64,000 nt of DNA, from NCBI RefSeq assembly GCF_965198245.1, contig NZ_OZ240249.1, forward strand, positions 2,914,001 through 2,978,000, in the 5' to 3' direction. The notes below the pieces were generated by a model. It did not search any database and was not told the origin of the DNA. It saw nothing but the letters and a program-made list of their open reading frames with translations. This DNA is from Poriferisodalis sp965198245. GTDB taxonomy: Bacteria > Actinomycetota > Acidimicrobiia > Acidimicrobiales > Poriferisodalaceae. The translations under genes were made by a program, and so were the position numbers. Positions within the stretch are counted from its first letter, which is position 1; each line of letters begins with the position of its first letter. Positions 15,769-23,906 of the stretch are shown piece by piece.

Positions 15769-18207
15769 ATGGCTGGATCGATCCTGGGCAACGAAGTTCG
15801 ACGAACCGAAGACCCTGAGCTGCTCACGGTCGGCGGGCGCTACGTCTATGACCACACGGCCAACGGCATGTGCCATGCGGTATTCGTCCGCTCCCCCGTC
15901 GCACACGCGCACATCGGCGACATCGATGCAAGCGAGTCTGAAACCGCCCCAGGGGTCGTTGCAGTGTTTACCGAAGCGGAGCTGGGCGTTGCCCCCCACC
16001 ACGGCTTCGTGAAGGTTGCCGACGAGTTCGCCCGCCCCCCGCTGGCGACCGGCAAGGTGCGCTTCGTGGGCGAAGCGGTGGCCGTCGTCGTGGCCGAGTC
16101 CCTCGCCGAAGCCACCGATGCCGCCGAGCTCGTTGCGGTCGACTACGAGCCGCTGCCCGCAGCCGCAGACGCCGAGGCTGCGCTTGCTCCCGGCGCTCCG
16201 GCGCTCTTCGACGAGCGGCCGAACAACGTCGCCACCGAGATCACCGACCCGCCTGGCATCGATCCGCTCGACGGGGCATCCCACGTTGTCCGGGGCCGCT
16301 ACGTGAACCAGAAACTGGCCGCGGTTCCGTTGGAGCCGAACTCGTGCGCCGCCGTGCCGGGCGATGACGGTCGCATGACCGTGTACTGCGCGACTCAGAT
16401 GCCTCACCTCACCAAGATGCAGCTTGCCGGCGCGCTCGGATGGGAGCCGCAGCGGCTGCGCGTCATCGCCCCCCATGTCGGCGGCGGCTTCGGCGCCAAG
16501 GCCGGCCTCTACCACGAGCACACGGTGGTGGCAGCGCTGGCGGATCGGCTGGGCCGCCCGGTCACCTGGACGCCGGGACGCAGCGAAGACATGACCACGC
16601 TGGCGCACAGCCGTGCTCAGGTGCAGTACGCCGAGTTGGGCGTGCGGGACGACGGCACATTCACCGGGCTACGGGTCCGGCTGGTGGGCGACACCGGCGC
16701 TTACCCGAACATCGGCACGATGCTGCCAGCGGGCACCAGGCGGATGTCCAACGGCACCTACGCATTTCCGGCCATCCGCTTCGATGTCGCGACGGCAGTG
16801 ACGAATACGACCCCGACCGGCGCGTACCGGGGCGCCGGACGGCCCGAAGCGGCCGCCCTGCTCGAGCGGCTCGTCGATCAGGCCGCCATCGAGACCGGCA
16901 TCGATCCCATCGAGATCCGCCTGCGGAACTTCATCTCGCCCGACGCCTTCCCGTTCGACACGCTCACCGGCGTCACCTACGACAGCGGCAACTACGCCTT
17001 GCCGTTGCGACGAGCCGTCGAGCTAGCCGGCTACGACGAGTTGCGGGCCGAGCAGGCACGGCGTCGTGAGCGCGGCGACGTGCGCCAGCTCGGCGTCGGC
17101 ATCGCCAGCTTCGTGGAGATCACTGCCGGTGGGCTGACCAGCGAATTCGCTGCAGTGCGCATCGAGCCCGATGGCGGGGCCACGATCCGCGTCGGCACCA
17201 GCGCCCACGGCCAGGGTCATCAAACGACGTTCGCCCAGATCGTCTCCGCCCGTACCGGCATCGATCTTGAGCGCATCGGGTTCGTCCAGTCCGACACCGA
17301 CTTGGTGCCCCGCGGCGGCGGCACCGGCGGATCGCGTTCGGTTCAGGTCGGCGGTTCGGCGGTGTCCAACGCCACCGATGTGCTCGTCGAACGGGCGCAG
17401 CGACTGGCAGCACATCTGCTCGAGGCCAGCGTCGACGACGTCGTGCTCGACAGCGAGGAGGGCACCTTCAGCGTGGCGGGCGTCCCGGCACGCTCCGTGG
17501 ACTGGTCAGCGCTCGCCGTTGCGGTGGACAGCGCACCCGACGGCCTGCTGGGCGAACCCACCGCGGCCGAGACCACGGCGGCCGAACGGGGCGAGCCCGT
17601 CGACCCGGGGCTCGCCGCACAGCTCGACTTCGACCAGGGCGAAGCCAGCTTCCCCTTCGGGGCTCACATAGCCGTCGTGGAGGTGGACACCGATACCGGC
17701 GAGGTCCACTACCTGCGCCACATTGCCGTCGACGACGCGGGCACCGTCATCAATCCGCTGCTGTTTGCGGGCCAGCAGCACGGCGGCATCGCCCAGGGCG
17801 CTGCGCAGACGCTGTACGAGGAAGTCATCTACGACACCGATGGGAACCCCCAGACAGGCACCCTCATGACGTACCTGTTCCCGTCCGCTGCGGAGTATCC
17901 GAGCTTCGAAGTCCACAACACGGTGACGCCCTCGCCGCTCAACCCGCTGGGCGCCAAGGGCATCGGCGAGGCCAGCACCATCGGCTCCACACCGGCGCTG
18001 CAGAACGCCGTCATCGACGCAGTGGCGCACTTCGGGGTGCGACACATCGACATGCCGATGAGCCCCCAGCGCGTGTGGGACGCGATTGCCGCGGCCAGGG
18101 CGGGCAACCCGGCAGATCCGTGGCGGGAGCCTCCAGCGATCTTCGCAGCGATGGCCGCCGGCCAAGAGGTCGATCCCGAAGGGCTCGCAGCGGCCGAAGG
18201 GATCTGA
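15769..18207 (+). CDS. Molybdopterin-binding hydroxylase large subunit (form II CoxL-like)
   Basis: An 812-aa large subunit of the xanthine dehydrogenase/CO dehydrogenase family. The active-site loop reads AYRGAGR, the form II type, not AYxCSFR of true aerobic CO dehydrogenase; GAKGIGEAS near the C terminus holds the catalytic Glu. Other conserved parts are GGGFGAK and GHQTTFAQI. These enzymes normally need a FAD subunit and a 2Fe-2S subunit, yet neither is adjacent: a methyltransferase lies upstream and a BKACE gene 62 bp downstream. The substrate is unknown (aldehyde, purine or aromatic N-heterocycle are possibilities). Confidence 0.88.
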   Translation: MAGSILGNEVRRTEDPELLTVGGRYVYDHTANGMCHAVFVRSPVAHAHIGDIDASESETAPGVVAVFTEAELGVAPHHGFVKVADEFARPPLATGKVRFVGEAVAVVVAESLAEATDAAELVAVDYEPLPAAADAEAALAPGAPALFDERPNNVATEITDPPGIDPLDGASHVVRGRYVNQKLAAVPLEPNSCAAVPGDDGRMTVYCATQMPHLTKMQLAGALGWEPQRLRVIAPHVGGGFGAKAGLYHEHTVVAALADRLGRPVTWTPGRSEDMTTLAHSRAQVQYAELGVRDDGTFTGLRVRLVGDTGAYPNIGTMLPAGTRRMSNGTYAFPAIRFDVATAVTNTTPTGAYRGAGRPEAAALLERLVDQAAIETGIDPIEIRLRNFISPDAFPFDTLTGVTYDSGNYALPLRRAVELAGYDELRAEQARRRERGDVRQLGVGIASFVEITAGGLTSEFAAVRIEPDGGATIRVGTSAHGQGHQTTFAQIVSARTGIDLERIGFVQSDTDLVPRGGGTGGSRSVQVGGSAVSNATDVLVERAQRLAAHLLEASVDDVVLDSEEGTFSVAGVPARSVDWSALAVAVDSAPDGLLGEPTAAETTAAERGEPVDPGLAAQLDFDQGEASFPFGAHIAVVEVDTDTGEVHYLRHIAVDDAGTVINPLLFAGQQHGGIAQGAAQTLYEEVIYDTDGNPQTGTLMTYLFPSAAEYPSFEVHNTVTPSPLNPLGAKGIGEASTIGSTPALQNAVIDAVAHFGVRHIDMPMSPQRVWDAIAAARAGNPADPWREPPAIFAAMAAGQEVDPEGLAAAEGI

Positions 18208-18269
18208 ACCCTGTGCGACAATCTGCGGAATAACGAAGCTGCGACGCGCTCGCAGAAAGGCTGCTGTTC

Positions 18270-19157
18270 ATGCCTGACGTCTTCATTACGTGCGCCGTCA
18301 CTGGCGCCGCCGACACCGTCGACAAATCCGACAAGGTGCCGTACAAACCCGCCGATATAGCCCAGAACGTCATCGATGCCGCCCGGGCGGGTGCGGCAAT
18401 CTGCCACATCCACGTGCGAGATCCCATCACGGGCGCCGCCGGGCGCGACGTGGACTGCTACCGCGAAGTCGTGGAGCGTGTGCGTGCATCGAGCACCGAC
18501 GTCGTGCTGAACCTCACGGCGGGCATGGGCGGCGACTTCGTAATCGGCTCAGTGGAGCAGCCGCTGCCTCCCGATCCGATGCGATCCGACATGGCTGGCG
18601 CCACCGAGCGGCTGGCTCACGTGCGCGAGCTGCTGCCGGAGATCTGCACGCTGGACTGCGGAACGATGAACTTCGGCGAGGGCAACTACGTGGCCACCAA
18701 CACCCACGACACGCTCATGGAGATGGCCCGCCAGATCCAGGCGCTGGGCGTGCGGCCCGAGATCGAGGCCTTTGACACAGGTCAGCTCTGGGAGGCCAGG
18801 TCGCTCGTTGAGGCTGGGGTCATCGAGGCCCCGGTCATGGTGCAGCTGTGCATGGGCATTCGGTGGGGCGCCCCGCCGGACCTGAACACGTTCATGGCGA
18901 TGGTCAACAACGTGCCGGATGACTGGACCTTCTCGGCGTTTGCGTTGGGACGCGACCAGCTGCCATACGTTGCGCTTGCGGCCGTTGCCGGGGGCAACGC
19001 GCGTGTCGGCCTCGAAGACAACCTGTACCTCGACCGCGGCCGGCTCGCCACGAACGCCGACCTGACCGCGCGGGCGAAGCAGATCCTCGAAGCGATGAAC
19101 TACCGGGTGATCGGTCCCGAAGAGGTCCGCGACAATCTCGAGCTGAAGCGCCACTGA
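18270..19157 (+). CDS. BKACE family enzyme (DUF849, beta-keto acid cleavage)
   Basis: A 295-aa TIM-barrel Zn enzyme that condenses a beta-keto acid with acetyl-CoA and splits it to acetoacetate and a new CoA ester. VFITCAVTGA at the start, the metal-site HIHVRD, and GMGGDF, CGTMNFG and ARVGLEDN are family motifs. The ATG at 18270 follows GAAAGG. Members act on 3-keto-5-aminohexanoate, dehydrocarnitine and others. A betainyl-CoA-type thioesterase candidate lies 7 kb away at 26381-26929, which mildly favours a carnitine-like substrate, but this is inference. Confidence 0.85.
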   Translation: MPDVFITCAVTGAADTVDKSDKVPYKPADIAQNVIDAARAGAAICHIHVRDPITGAAGRDVDCYREVVERVRASSTDVVLNLTAGMGGDFVIGSVEQPLPPDPMRSDMAGATERLAHVRELLPEICTLDCGTMNFGEGNYVATNTHDTLMEMARQIQALGVRPEIEAFDTGQLWEARSLVEAGVIEAPVMVQLCMGIRWGAPPDLNTFMAMVNNVPDDWTFSAFALGRDQLPYVALAAVAGGNARVGLEDNLYLDRGRLATNADLTARAKQILEAMNYRVIGPEEVRDNLELKRH

Positions 19158-19158
19158 C

Positions 19159-19198
19159 CGACGCCGGCCTGGCTGCGCTGGCCCAGCGGTCGGCGTCG
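19159..19198. terminator. Bidirectional terminator hairpin
   Basis: CGACGCCG (19159-19166) pairs with CGGCGTCG (19191-19198), with a further CTGG/CCAG pairing inside. It lies exactly between the convergent BKACE and ferredoxin genes. No U-run. Confidence 0.45.
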
Positions 19199-19223
19199 AG
19201 CCGCCAGCGGCGATCCGAGGGCG

Positions 19224-19418
19224 CTATTCCTCAATGATGACGGCGTACTCAGGGCAATTCGCAGCGGCCAGCCGGGCCTTGTCCTCGAGGCCTGCAGGTA
19301 CTTCGCCATCACCAGCTGCGGTGGCATAGCCGTAGTCGTCCACGTCGAACAGCTCCGGTGCCAGCGAGTAGCAGCGGTTGTGGCCCTGACACTTGTCGGC
19401 ATCCACGCTGATCCGCAC
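19224..19418 (-). CDS. 3Fe-4S ferredoxin
   Basis: A 64-aa ferredoxin of the type that feeds electrons to cytochrome P450s and other oxygenases. DADKCQGHNRC and the late NCPEYAV supply three cysteines, as in [3Fe-4S] proteins; the middle is acidic (FDVDDYGYA). The GTG at 19418 is chosen because GGGAGGAT lies a few bases upstream and it gives the normal family length; an ATG at 19457 is in frame. No P450 is in the window, so the partner is unknown. Confidence 0.85.
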   Translation of the reverse strand: MRISVDADKCQGHNRCYSLAPELFDVDDYGYATAAGDGEVPAGLEDKARLAAANCPEYAVIIEE

Positions 19419-19565
19419 GAGCAATCCTCCCTGCGAGCCTCTGAGGCTGGCTGTCAATGAGGCCGGTTAGGTCAACCCAGCAGGCCCGAAGTTAGCGGGC
19501 CGCCGGCCACGCCCCGGTTGCGGTGGGCGCGCGAGTCGGTTCCGGCAGCGGCAACACCGGTCCCG

Positions 19566-19571
19566 TAGCCT
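19566..19571 (+). promoter_or_regulatory. -10 box of the molybdopterin oxidoreductase gene
   Basis: TAGCCT predicts a transcript start around 19578, leaving a leader of about 30 nt that contains the ribosome site AGGGGA before the ATG at 19608. One of the few genes here with a real leader. Confidence 0.4.
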
Positions 19572-19607
19572 TGCGATGTCCACGCCTCCGCACCTCGAGG
19601 GGATGCC

Positions 19608-21971
19608 ATGTCCGATGCCCAGGCCCGTCTTGCAGCGCTTCGCGCCAGCCGCGCCGGCAAGGATGCTCCAGCCTCGACAGCGACCGCCCCCAAAGCAAAG
19701 TCCAACGGCGCAGAGGACCCCACCAAGGTCTGGCACAAGACCGCTTGCATCCTGTGCTCGAACAATTGCGGCATCGAGGTTCGTCTCGACGGCCGCAAGA
19801 TCACACGCGTTCGCGGAGACAAGGAACATCCCGCTTCGAAGGGCTACACCTGCGAGAAGGCCCTGCGCATCGACTACTACCAGAATGGCCGCGATCGTCT
19901 CACCACTCCGCTGCGCCGGCGGGACGACGGCACGTTCGAGGAAGTCTCGTGGGACGTCGCCATCGCCGAGGTGGCCGAGCGGCTCACCGGCATCCGCGAC
20001 TCGGTCGGCGGCGACAAGATCCTCTACTACGGCGGCGGTGGGCAGGGCAACCACTTCCCCGGTGCCTATGCGCGGGGCGTGCTGCAGACCCTGGGCGTGA
20101 AGTACCGCTCGAATGCGCTCGCTCAAGAAAAAACCGGCATGTTCTGGGCACAGGGCAAGATGTTCGGCAAGCAGAACCTCGGCGCCATGGGCGACTTCGA
20201 GCACGCCGACTGCGCGGTGTTCATCGGCAAGAACCCTTGGCAGAGCCACGGTTTCCCCGAGTCGCGTAACGAGCTGAACAAGATCCGCAACGACGACGTC
20301 CGCAAGCTCATCGTGATGGATCCGCGGGTTTCTGAGACGGCGGCGATGGCCGACCACCACCTGCGAGTCCGTCCCGGCACCGATGCGTGGGCATTGGCGG
20401 CACTGCTGGCGATCATGGTCGAAGAGGGCCTCACCGACGAGAAGTTCCTGGCAGAGCACTGCACCGGCTGGGATGAGCTGCGCGATCTGATCTTGGGCAC
20501 CGACATTGCCGACTGCGCTCGCAAGTGCGGCATCGACGAGGCGGACCTGCGTGCCGCAGCCCGCACGATGGGCAACGCCCAATCGCTGTCGACCGAGGAG
20601 GACCTCGGTATCGAGATGGCTCCCCATTCGACGCTGAACAGCTGGCTGCAACGCCTGCTCTACCTGGTGACCGGCAACTTCGCGAAGCCCGGCGGCATGA
20701 ACCTTCCGCTGCGCCTTGCTCCTATCTGCGGCCATTCGGGCGAGGGCGAAACCGATCCCGTCACCGGCAGCCCCATGCTGTCGGGCCTCATGGCCTGCGC
20801 CGCCATTCCCGACGCCATCGACACCGACCACCCGAACCGCTTCCGCGCCATATTCGTGGAGTCGGCCAACCCGCTCCACACGCTGCCGGACTCGAAGCGA
20901 TTCCGGGAGGCCTTCGCCAAGCTGGAATGCCTCGTGGTCATCGACGTGGCCATGACCGAGACCGCCCGCGCCGCCGACTACGTGCTGCCCGCCGCCTCGC
21001 AGTACGAGAAGCCAGAGGCCACATTCTTTGCCGGCGAGATGCCTGCGAACTATTTCCAGGTGCGCCACCCCATCTTGGAACCGTTGGGCGACTCGCTGCC
21101 CGAGGCCGAGATTCACAGCCGGCTCGTGGCGGCCATGGGCGGCAAGCCGGACGCCACCACCGATCTCGCGGATGCTGCGCAGCAAGGCCGTGAGGCGTTC
21201 ATCGCCGCTCTCGGCGAGGCGTCGGCAACCGATCCCGACGTCGGTGCGAAGCTGCCAGTGGTGCTGTACGACGCTCTGGGGCCGACACTGGGCAACATGG
21301 CGCCAGCCGCGATCATGTTCGGTGCAGCCATGCAAGCCTCGATGCGCTATCCCGACGAGGTCCGGGCTGCGGGCATCTCCGGCGAAGGCTTGGAGTTGGC
21401 AAACAATCTGTTCGACAAGCTGGTCGACTCGCCCTCGGGGATGATCTACAGCGTCAGCGAGTACGAACAGACTTGGGATCGCATCGCGCATACTGACGGC
21501 AAGATCCATCTCTTCATCGAGGAGCTCGCCGACGAGTACCGATCACTGGGCGACGAGGAGCCTGCCCGCGGCGGCGACCGGTTCCCGTTCGTGCTCTCAG
21601 CAGGCGAGCGCCGTTCGTCGAACGCCAACGACGTGATCCGGGATCCAGAGTGGCGCAAGAAGGACAAGGCCGGCTCGCTGCGGATCAACCCCGACGACGC
21701 CACGGCACTTGGCGTGGTCGATGGCGACCGCATCAAGATTGTCTCCAAGCGGGGCGAGGCCGAGGCCCCTGCCGAGGTCACTGACACCGTGATGTCCGGG
21801 CATGTCACGCTCCCTCACGGCTTCGGCACCGAGTACCCCGACGAGACCGGCGAGCACAAGATTCACGGCGTGGCGGTGAACGAGCTCACCGACATCGAAG
21901 ACCGCGACTGGCTGTCGCACACCCCGCATCACAAACACGTCCGAGTGGCCCTCGAACCCGTCACCGGCTAA
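19608..21971 (+). CDS. Molybdopterin oxidoreductase (formate dehydrogenase/acetylene hydratase-like)
   Basis: A 787-aa bis-MGD family enzyme. After an Ala-rich 40-residue lead, CILCSNNC plus a fourth Cys in GYTCEKALR bind a [4Fe-4S] cluster. YYGGGGQGNHFPGAYARG, FIGKNPWQSHG, MDPRVSETA and VRPGTDAWALAALL are cofactor-binding segments; the C-terminal beta-barrel has SLRINPDDA and HVTLPHGFGTEYPD. At the usual Cys/Sec position of formate dehydrogenases no Cys or in-frame UGA is seen, so it is probably not a classical one. No electron-transfer subunit is adjacent. The substrate is undetermined. Confidence 0.8.
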   Translation: MSDAQARLAALRASRAGKDAPASTATAPKAKSNGAEDPTKVWHKTACILCSNNCGIEVRLDGRKITRVRGDKEHPASKGYTCEKALRIDYYQNGRDRLTTPLRRRDDGTFEEVSWDVAIAEVAERLTGIRDSVGGDKILYYGGGGQGNHFPGAYARGVLQTLGVKYRSNALAQEKTGMFWAQGKMFGKQNLGAMGDFEHADCAVFIGKNPWQSHGFPESRNELNKIRNDDVRKLIVMDPRVSETAAMADHHLRVRPGTDAWALAALLAIMVEEGLTDEKFLAEHCTGWDELRDLILGTDIADCARKCGIDEADLRAAARTMGNAQSLSTEEDLGIEMAPHSTLNSWLQRLLYLVTGNFAKPGGMNLPLRLAPICGHSGEGETDPVTGSPMLSGLMACAAIPDAIDTDHPNRFRAIFVESANPLHTLPDSKRFREAFAKLECLVVIDVAMTETARAADYVLPAASQYEKPEATFFAGEMPANYFQVRHPILEPLGDSLPEAEIHSRLVAAMGGKPDATTDLADAAQQGREAFIAALGEASATDPDVGAKLPVVLYDALGPTLGNMAPAAIMFGAAMQASMRYPDEVRAAGISGEGLELANNLFDKLVDSPSGMIYSVSEYEQTWDRIAHTDGKIHLFIEELADEYRSLGDEEPARGGDRFPFVLSAGERRSSNANDVIRDPEWRKKDKAGSLRINPDDATALGVVDGDRIKIVSKRGEAEAPAEVTDTVMSGHVTLPHGFGTEYPDETGEHKIHGVAVNELTDIEDRDWLSHTPHHKHVRVALEPVTG

Positions 21972-21991
21972 GTCCCGGTGGGCGCCGATTG

Positions 21992-22010
21992 GTGACAACT
22001 GGCTTGTCAC
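21992..22010. promoter_or_regulatory. Inverted repeat GTGACAA-N5-TTGTCAC
   Basis: A perfect 7-bp inverted repeat just after the molybdopterin oxidoreductase stop. The right half could be a -35 (TTGTCA) for a -10-like GATACT at 22025-22030. It may be an operator or a weak terminator; the TTGTCAC half-site recurs upstream of the HNH gene at 23904. Confidence 0.3.
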
Positions 22011-22131
22011 AACTTGTTTGCTTCGATACTGCGCATCAGGAGCAGCGACGCTTCGAAGAACCGCTGCCGCAGGCTCTAGGTCATCCGACAACGCGTGCCG
22101 CGCACTCGCCGTGTCTGGCGGTCAGTGAGCG

Positions 22132-22329
22132 TCACACGCCCGGAGCCTCGAAGATCGGCTCGACATCGCTCTCCCATGCAAGACCGGCCAACTCCGTCAT
22201 GCGCTGCATGCGCTTGAGCTTGTTCGCAGTAGATGCATGCACCCAGAGGAACCAATCTGGGAATCCTTCGACTGAGCGGTAGTCGCGCTTGCCGACGTCG
22301 GCCTGCAAGCGAGAATTGCCATTCCGCAT
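22132..22329 (-). CDS. Small hypothetical protein
   Basis: A 65-aa frame with an ATG at 22329. It reads like a real protein segment (DYRSVEGFPDWFLWVHASTANKLKRMQRMTELAGLAWESD), helical and Trp-rich, but no family was recognised. It stands among gene debris near a dispersed repeat, so it may be a fragment of a larger lost gene. Confidence 0.35.
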   Translation of the reverse strand: MRNGNSRLQADVGKRDYRSVEGFPDWFLWVHASTANKLKRMQRMTELAGLAWESDVEPIFEAPGV

Positions 22330-22368
22330 TGCCCGAGGCCACTTTGCGTTCTGAGGCCCGGAGGCGGC

Positions 22369-22840
22369 CTAGGCGTCGAGGAAGCCGGGGTTGCGCTGCT
22401 CATGTACCGACGCGAGCAGTGTCATCGCTTCCCGGCCACTGTTCGCCTCATGTGTTTGACCGTGGATGCGGGAGCCACGCAGATTGCCCAGAACTGAGGT
22501 CGATCCGCGCGGCTGAGTCGGCTTCGGTTTCGGCTCAACTTCGAGTGCGGGAGCAGATCCATCCGATGAGTTCCAGCAGGTGCCGATGCTCACGGGCGAG
22601 GTCCCACCGGTGGATGGGTTCGTGGTGCGCAATCCGGTTCCGCAGCGCGTGAAGGCGCCGCATACGGCGAGCCACATCGGCGCGAACTTGTCGGGCATCG
22701 TCGCTGGACGGATGCCCGGGAAACACAGCGGCAAGGCATGGAACCCAAATCGACGTGTGGTACGAGCCGAGCCGATCACGTGTGAGGCGATCCGCGAGAA
22801 CGGTGGCATCTGGCGTTGACATGAGAGTCGGGGAGCGCAT
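22369..22840 (-). pseudogene. Abi-like gene fragment and debris
   Basis: Minus-strand codons 22840-22535 give a 101-aa piece whose end, RRLHALRNRIAHHEPIHRWD...HRHLLELIGWI, matches the C-terminal part of Abi_2-like proteins, linked to abortive infection. The N-terminal two thirds of such a protein are missing. From 22534 to 22369 another frame continues with AMTLLASVHEQRNPGFLDA, which looks like the tail of a different gene. Probably a decayed accessory gene. Confidence 0.45.
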
Positions 22841-22850
22841 AGTTATCCCT

Positions 22851-22904
22851 GAAGACCCCGGAACCGTCCCTGCTACGGCAAACGGCCGGGGTTACGCCTT
22901 TCTC
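22851..22904 (+). repeat. Dispersed ~54-bp repeat, copy A
   Basis: Nearly identical to 25313-25367 (two substitutions and one 1-bp gap). The core includes GGAACCGTCCCTGCTACGGC. The outer CCCCGG and CCGGGG, with CCGT and ACGG inside them, can pair into a hairpin. Both copies point the same way and enclose the HsdR-N-like and HNH genes. Confidence 0.85.
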
Positions 22905-23075
22905 CGATAGTGCCTCCCCCGCCCCAGCAGCCTGATCGTCCTGAGAGGGGCATCGCTTCCCAGCAGACTTCCAGCAGGACCGGCGCCGAACCCCATCAGA
23001 ACCACTCGAGGCAGTCAATCAACGCCTCCACGATGTCCTGCCTGCTTCGGCCGCCGGGCTGGAGGCGCAGGAGCT

Positions 23076-23726
23076 TCACCAATTGCTGACGCTCCACCAT
23101 TCGATGACTTCCGCCATCTCTGTATCCGTCAACCGCTCCAGCTCTTCTCGGGCGTAGTCAGTTCTGGGCAGGTCTTCCGGGAACAATGCGCCGTAGCTGT
23201 ACGGTCGTTCCATTGCGCCAGTCGGTTCGTCGGCCCGAAGGGCATCGCCTTCGAGCACGGCGTCCCGGCCGAGGAACGTCCGGAGTTCCAATTCCGCCTC
23301 CTCGAGACCGACGGACTCGGTCAAGACCAAACGCAGAAATCGACGCTCGGCCGACGATCCTGGGGCTCTGCGGAGGTAGAAGTCCCACGTCTCGCCGTCG
23401 GTCAGCAGCAGGATCGGCACTTCTCGATGCCTTGCGTAACGAAACAACTGCCGCACGGCCTTGTCATGGCGAGCCCTGTCCTGCAGATGACCCTTTCTCT
23501 TGGCCTCGATGAACACCACAGGGCCGCCGAATTCGCCGAGGAGTGCCTCGTCAACCTTTCGCTTCCCGATCCTGAATTCAGCTCGCATGTGCGATGAATC
23601 GGCGTCATCCCATCCCAAGCTGCGCAGGATGGGGCGCACAACCTTGACTTGGACGTTCGTCTCGAGCCTCAAGTTCCCCGATGACAGTTCCTTGTGCACC
23701 TTGGCGAGCCGTTCCTCCAGTTCCAC
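23076..23726 (-). CDS. HsdR N-terminal-like PD-(D/E)XK nuclease protein
   Basis: A 216-aa protein resembling the N-terminal nuclease domain of type I restriction R subunits. The order is NVQVKVVRPILRSLGWDD, RIGKRKVDEALLGEFGGPVVFIEAKRKG (catalytic Asp, then E-A-K), and a helical part with LLLTDGETWDFYL. There is no helicase, specificity or methylase gene nearby, so it is either a stand-alone nuclease of the HSDR_N_2 group or the remains of a longer gene. The GTG start at 23726 has GGGAGG just upstream. Confidence 0.7.
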   Translation of the reverse strand: MELEERLAKVHKELSSGNLRLETNVQVKVVRPILRSLGWDDADSSHMRAEFRIGKRKVDEALLGEFGGPVVFIEAKRKGHLQDRARHDKAVRQLFRYARHREVPILLLTDGETWDFYLRRAPGSSAERRFLRLVLTESVGLEEAELELRTFLGRDAVLEGDALRADEPTGAMERPYSYGALFPEDLPRTDYAREELERLTDTEMAEVIEWWSVSNW

Positions 23727-23872
23727 GTCAACCTCCCATCACGGCGAAGATCGCCCGGTGCCGGGAGGGATCGTAGATCAGGTCCGGTCTGGGTAAGTCG
23801 AGTCGGGCGGGTTCGCTCGCGTTGGTGGCCGCGGGCGAGTATGCGTCTGGCAGGTGAGATCCGCCGCAGATG

Positions 23873-23906
23873 GTTGTCACACCCCTCTCGTACGGTTGTT
23901 CTCATG
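23873..23906 (+). promoter_or_regulatory. Promoter/start block of the HNH gene, copy 1
   Basis: TTGTCA (23874-23879), TACGGT (23891-23896) and ATG at 23904, 7 nt after the -10. The 34-bp block is repeated 102 bp downstream with about three mismatches. The 11-bp gap between the hexamers is too short for a standard -35/-10 pair, so TTGTCAC may be a regulator site. Confidence 0.5.

Noticed and set aside
15769..18207. Aerobic carbon monoxide dehydrogenase
   Set aside because: The active-site loop is AYRGAGR, not the AYxCSFR of CO-oxidising form I enzymes, and coxM/coxS are absent.
19467..21509. 680-codon open frame antisense to the molybdopterin oxidoreductase gene
   Set aside because: High-GC shadow frame: no family resemblance, and the plus-strand gene has full domain support.
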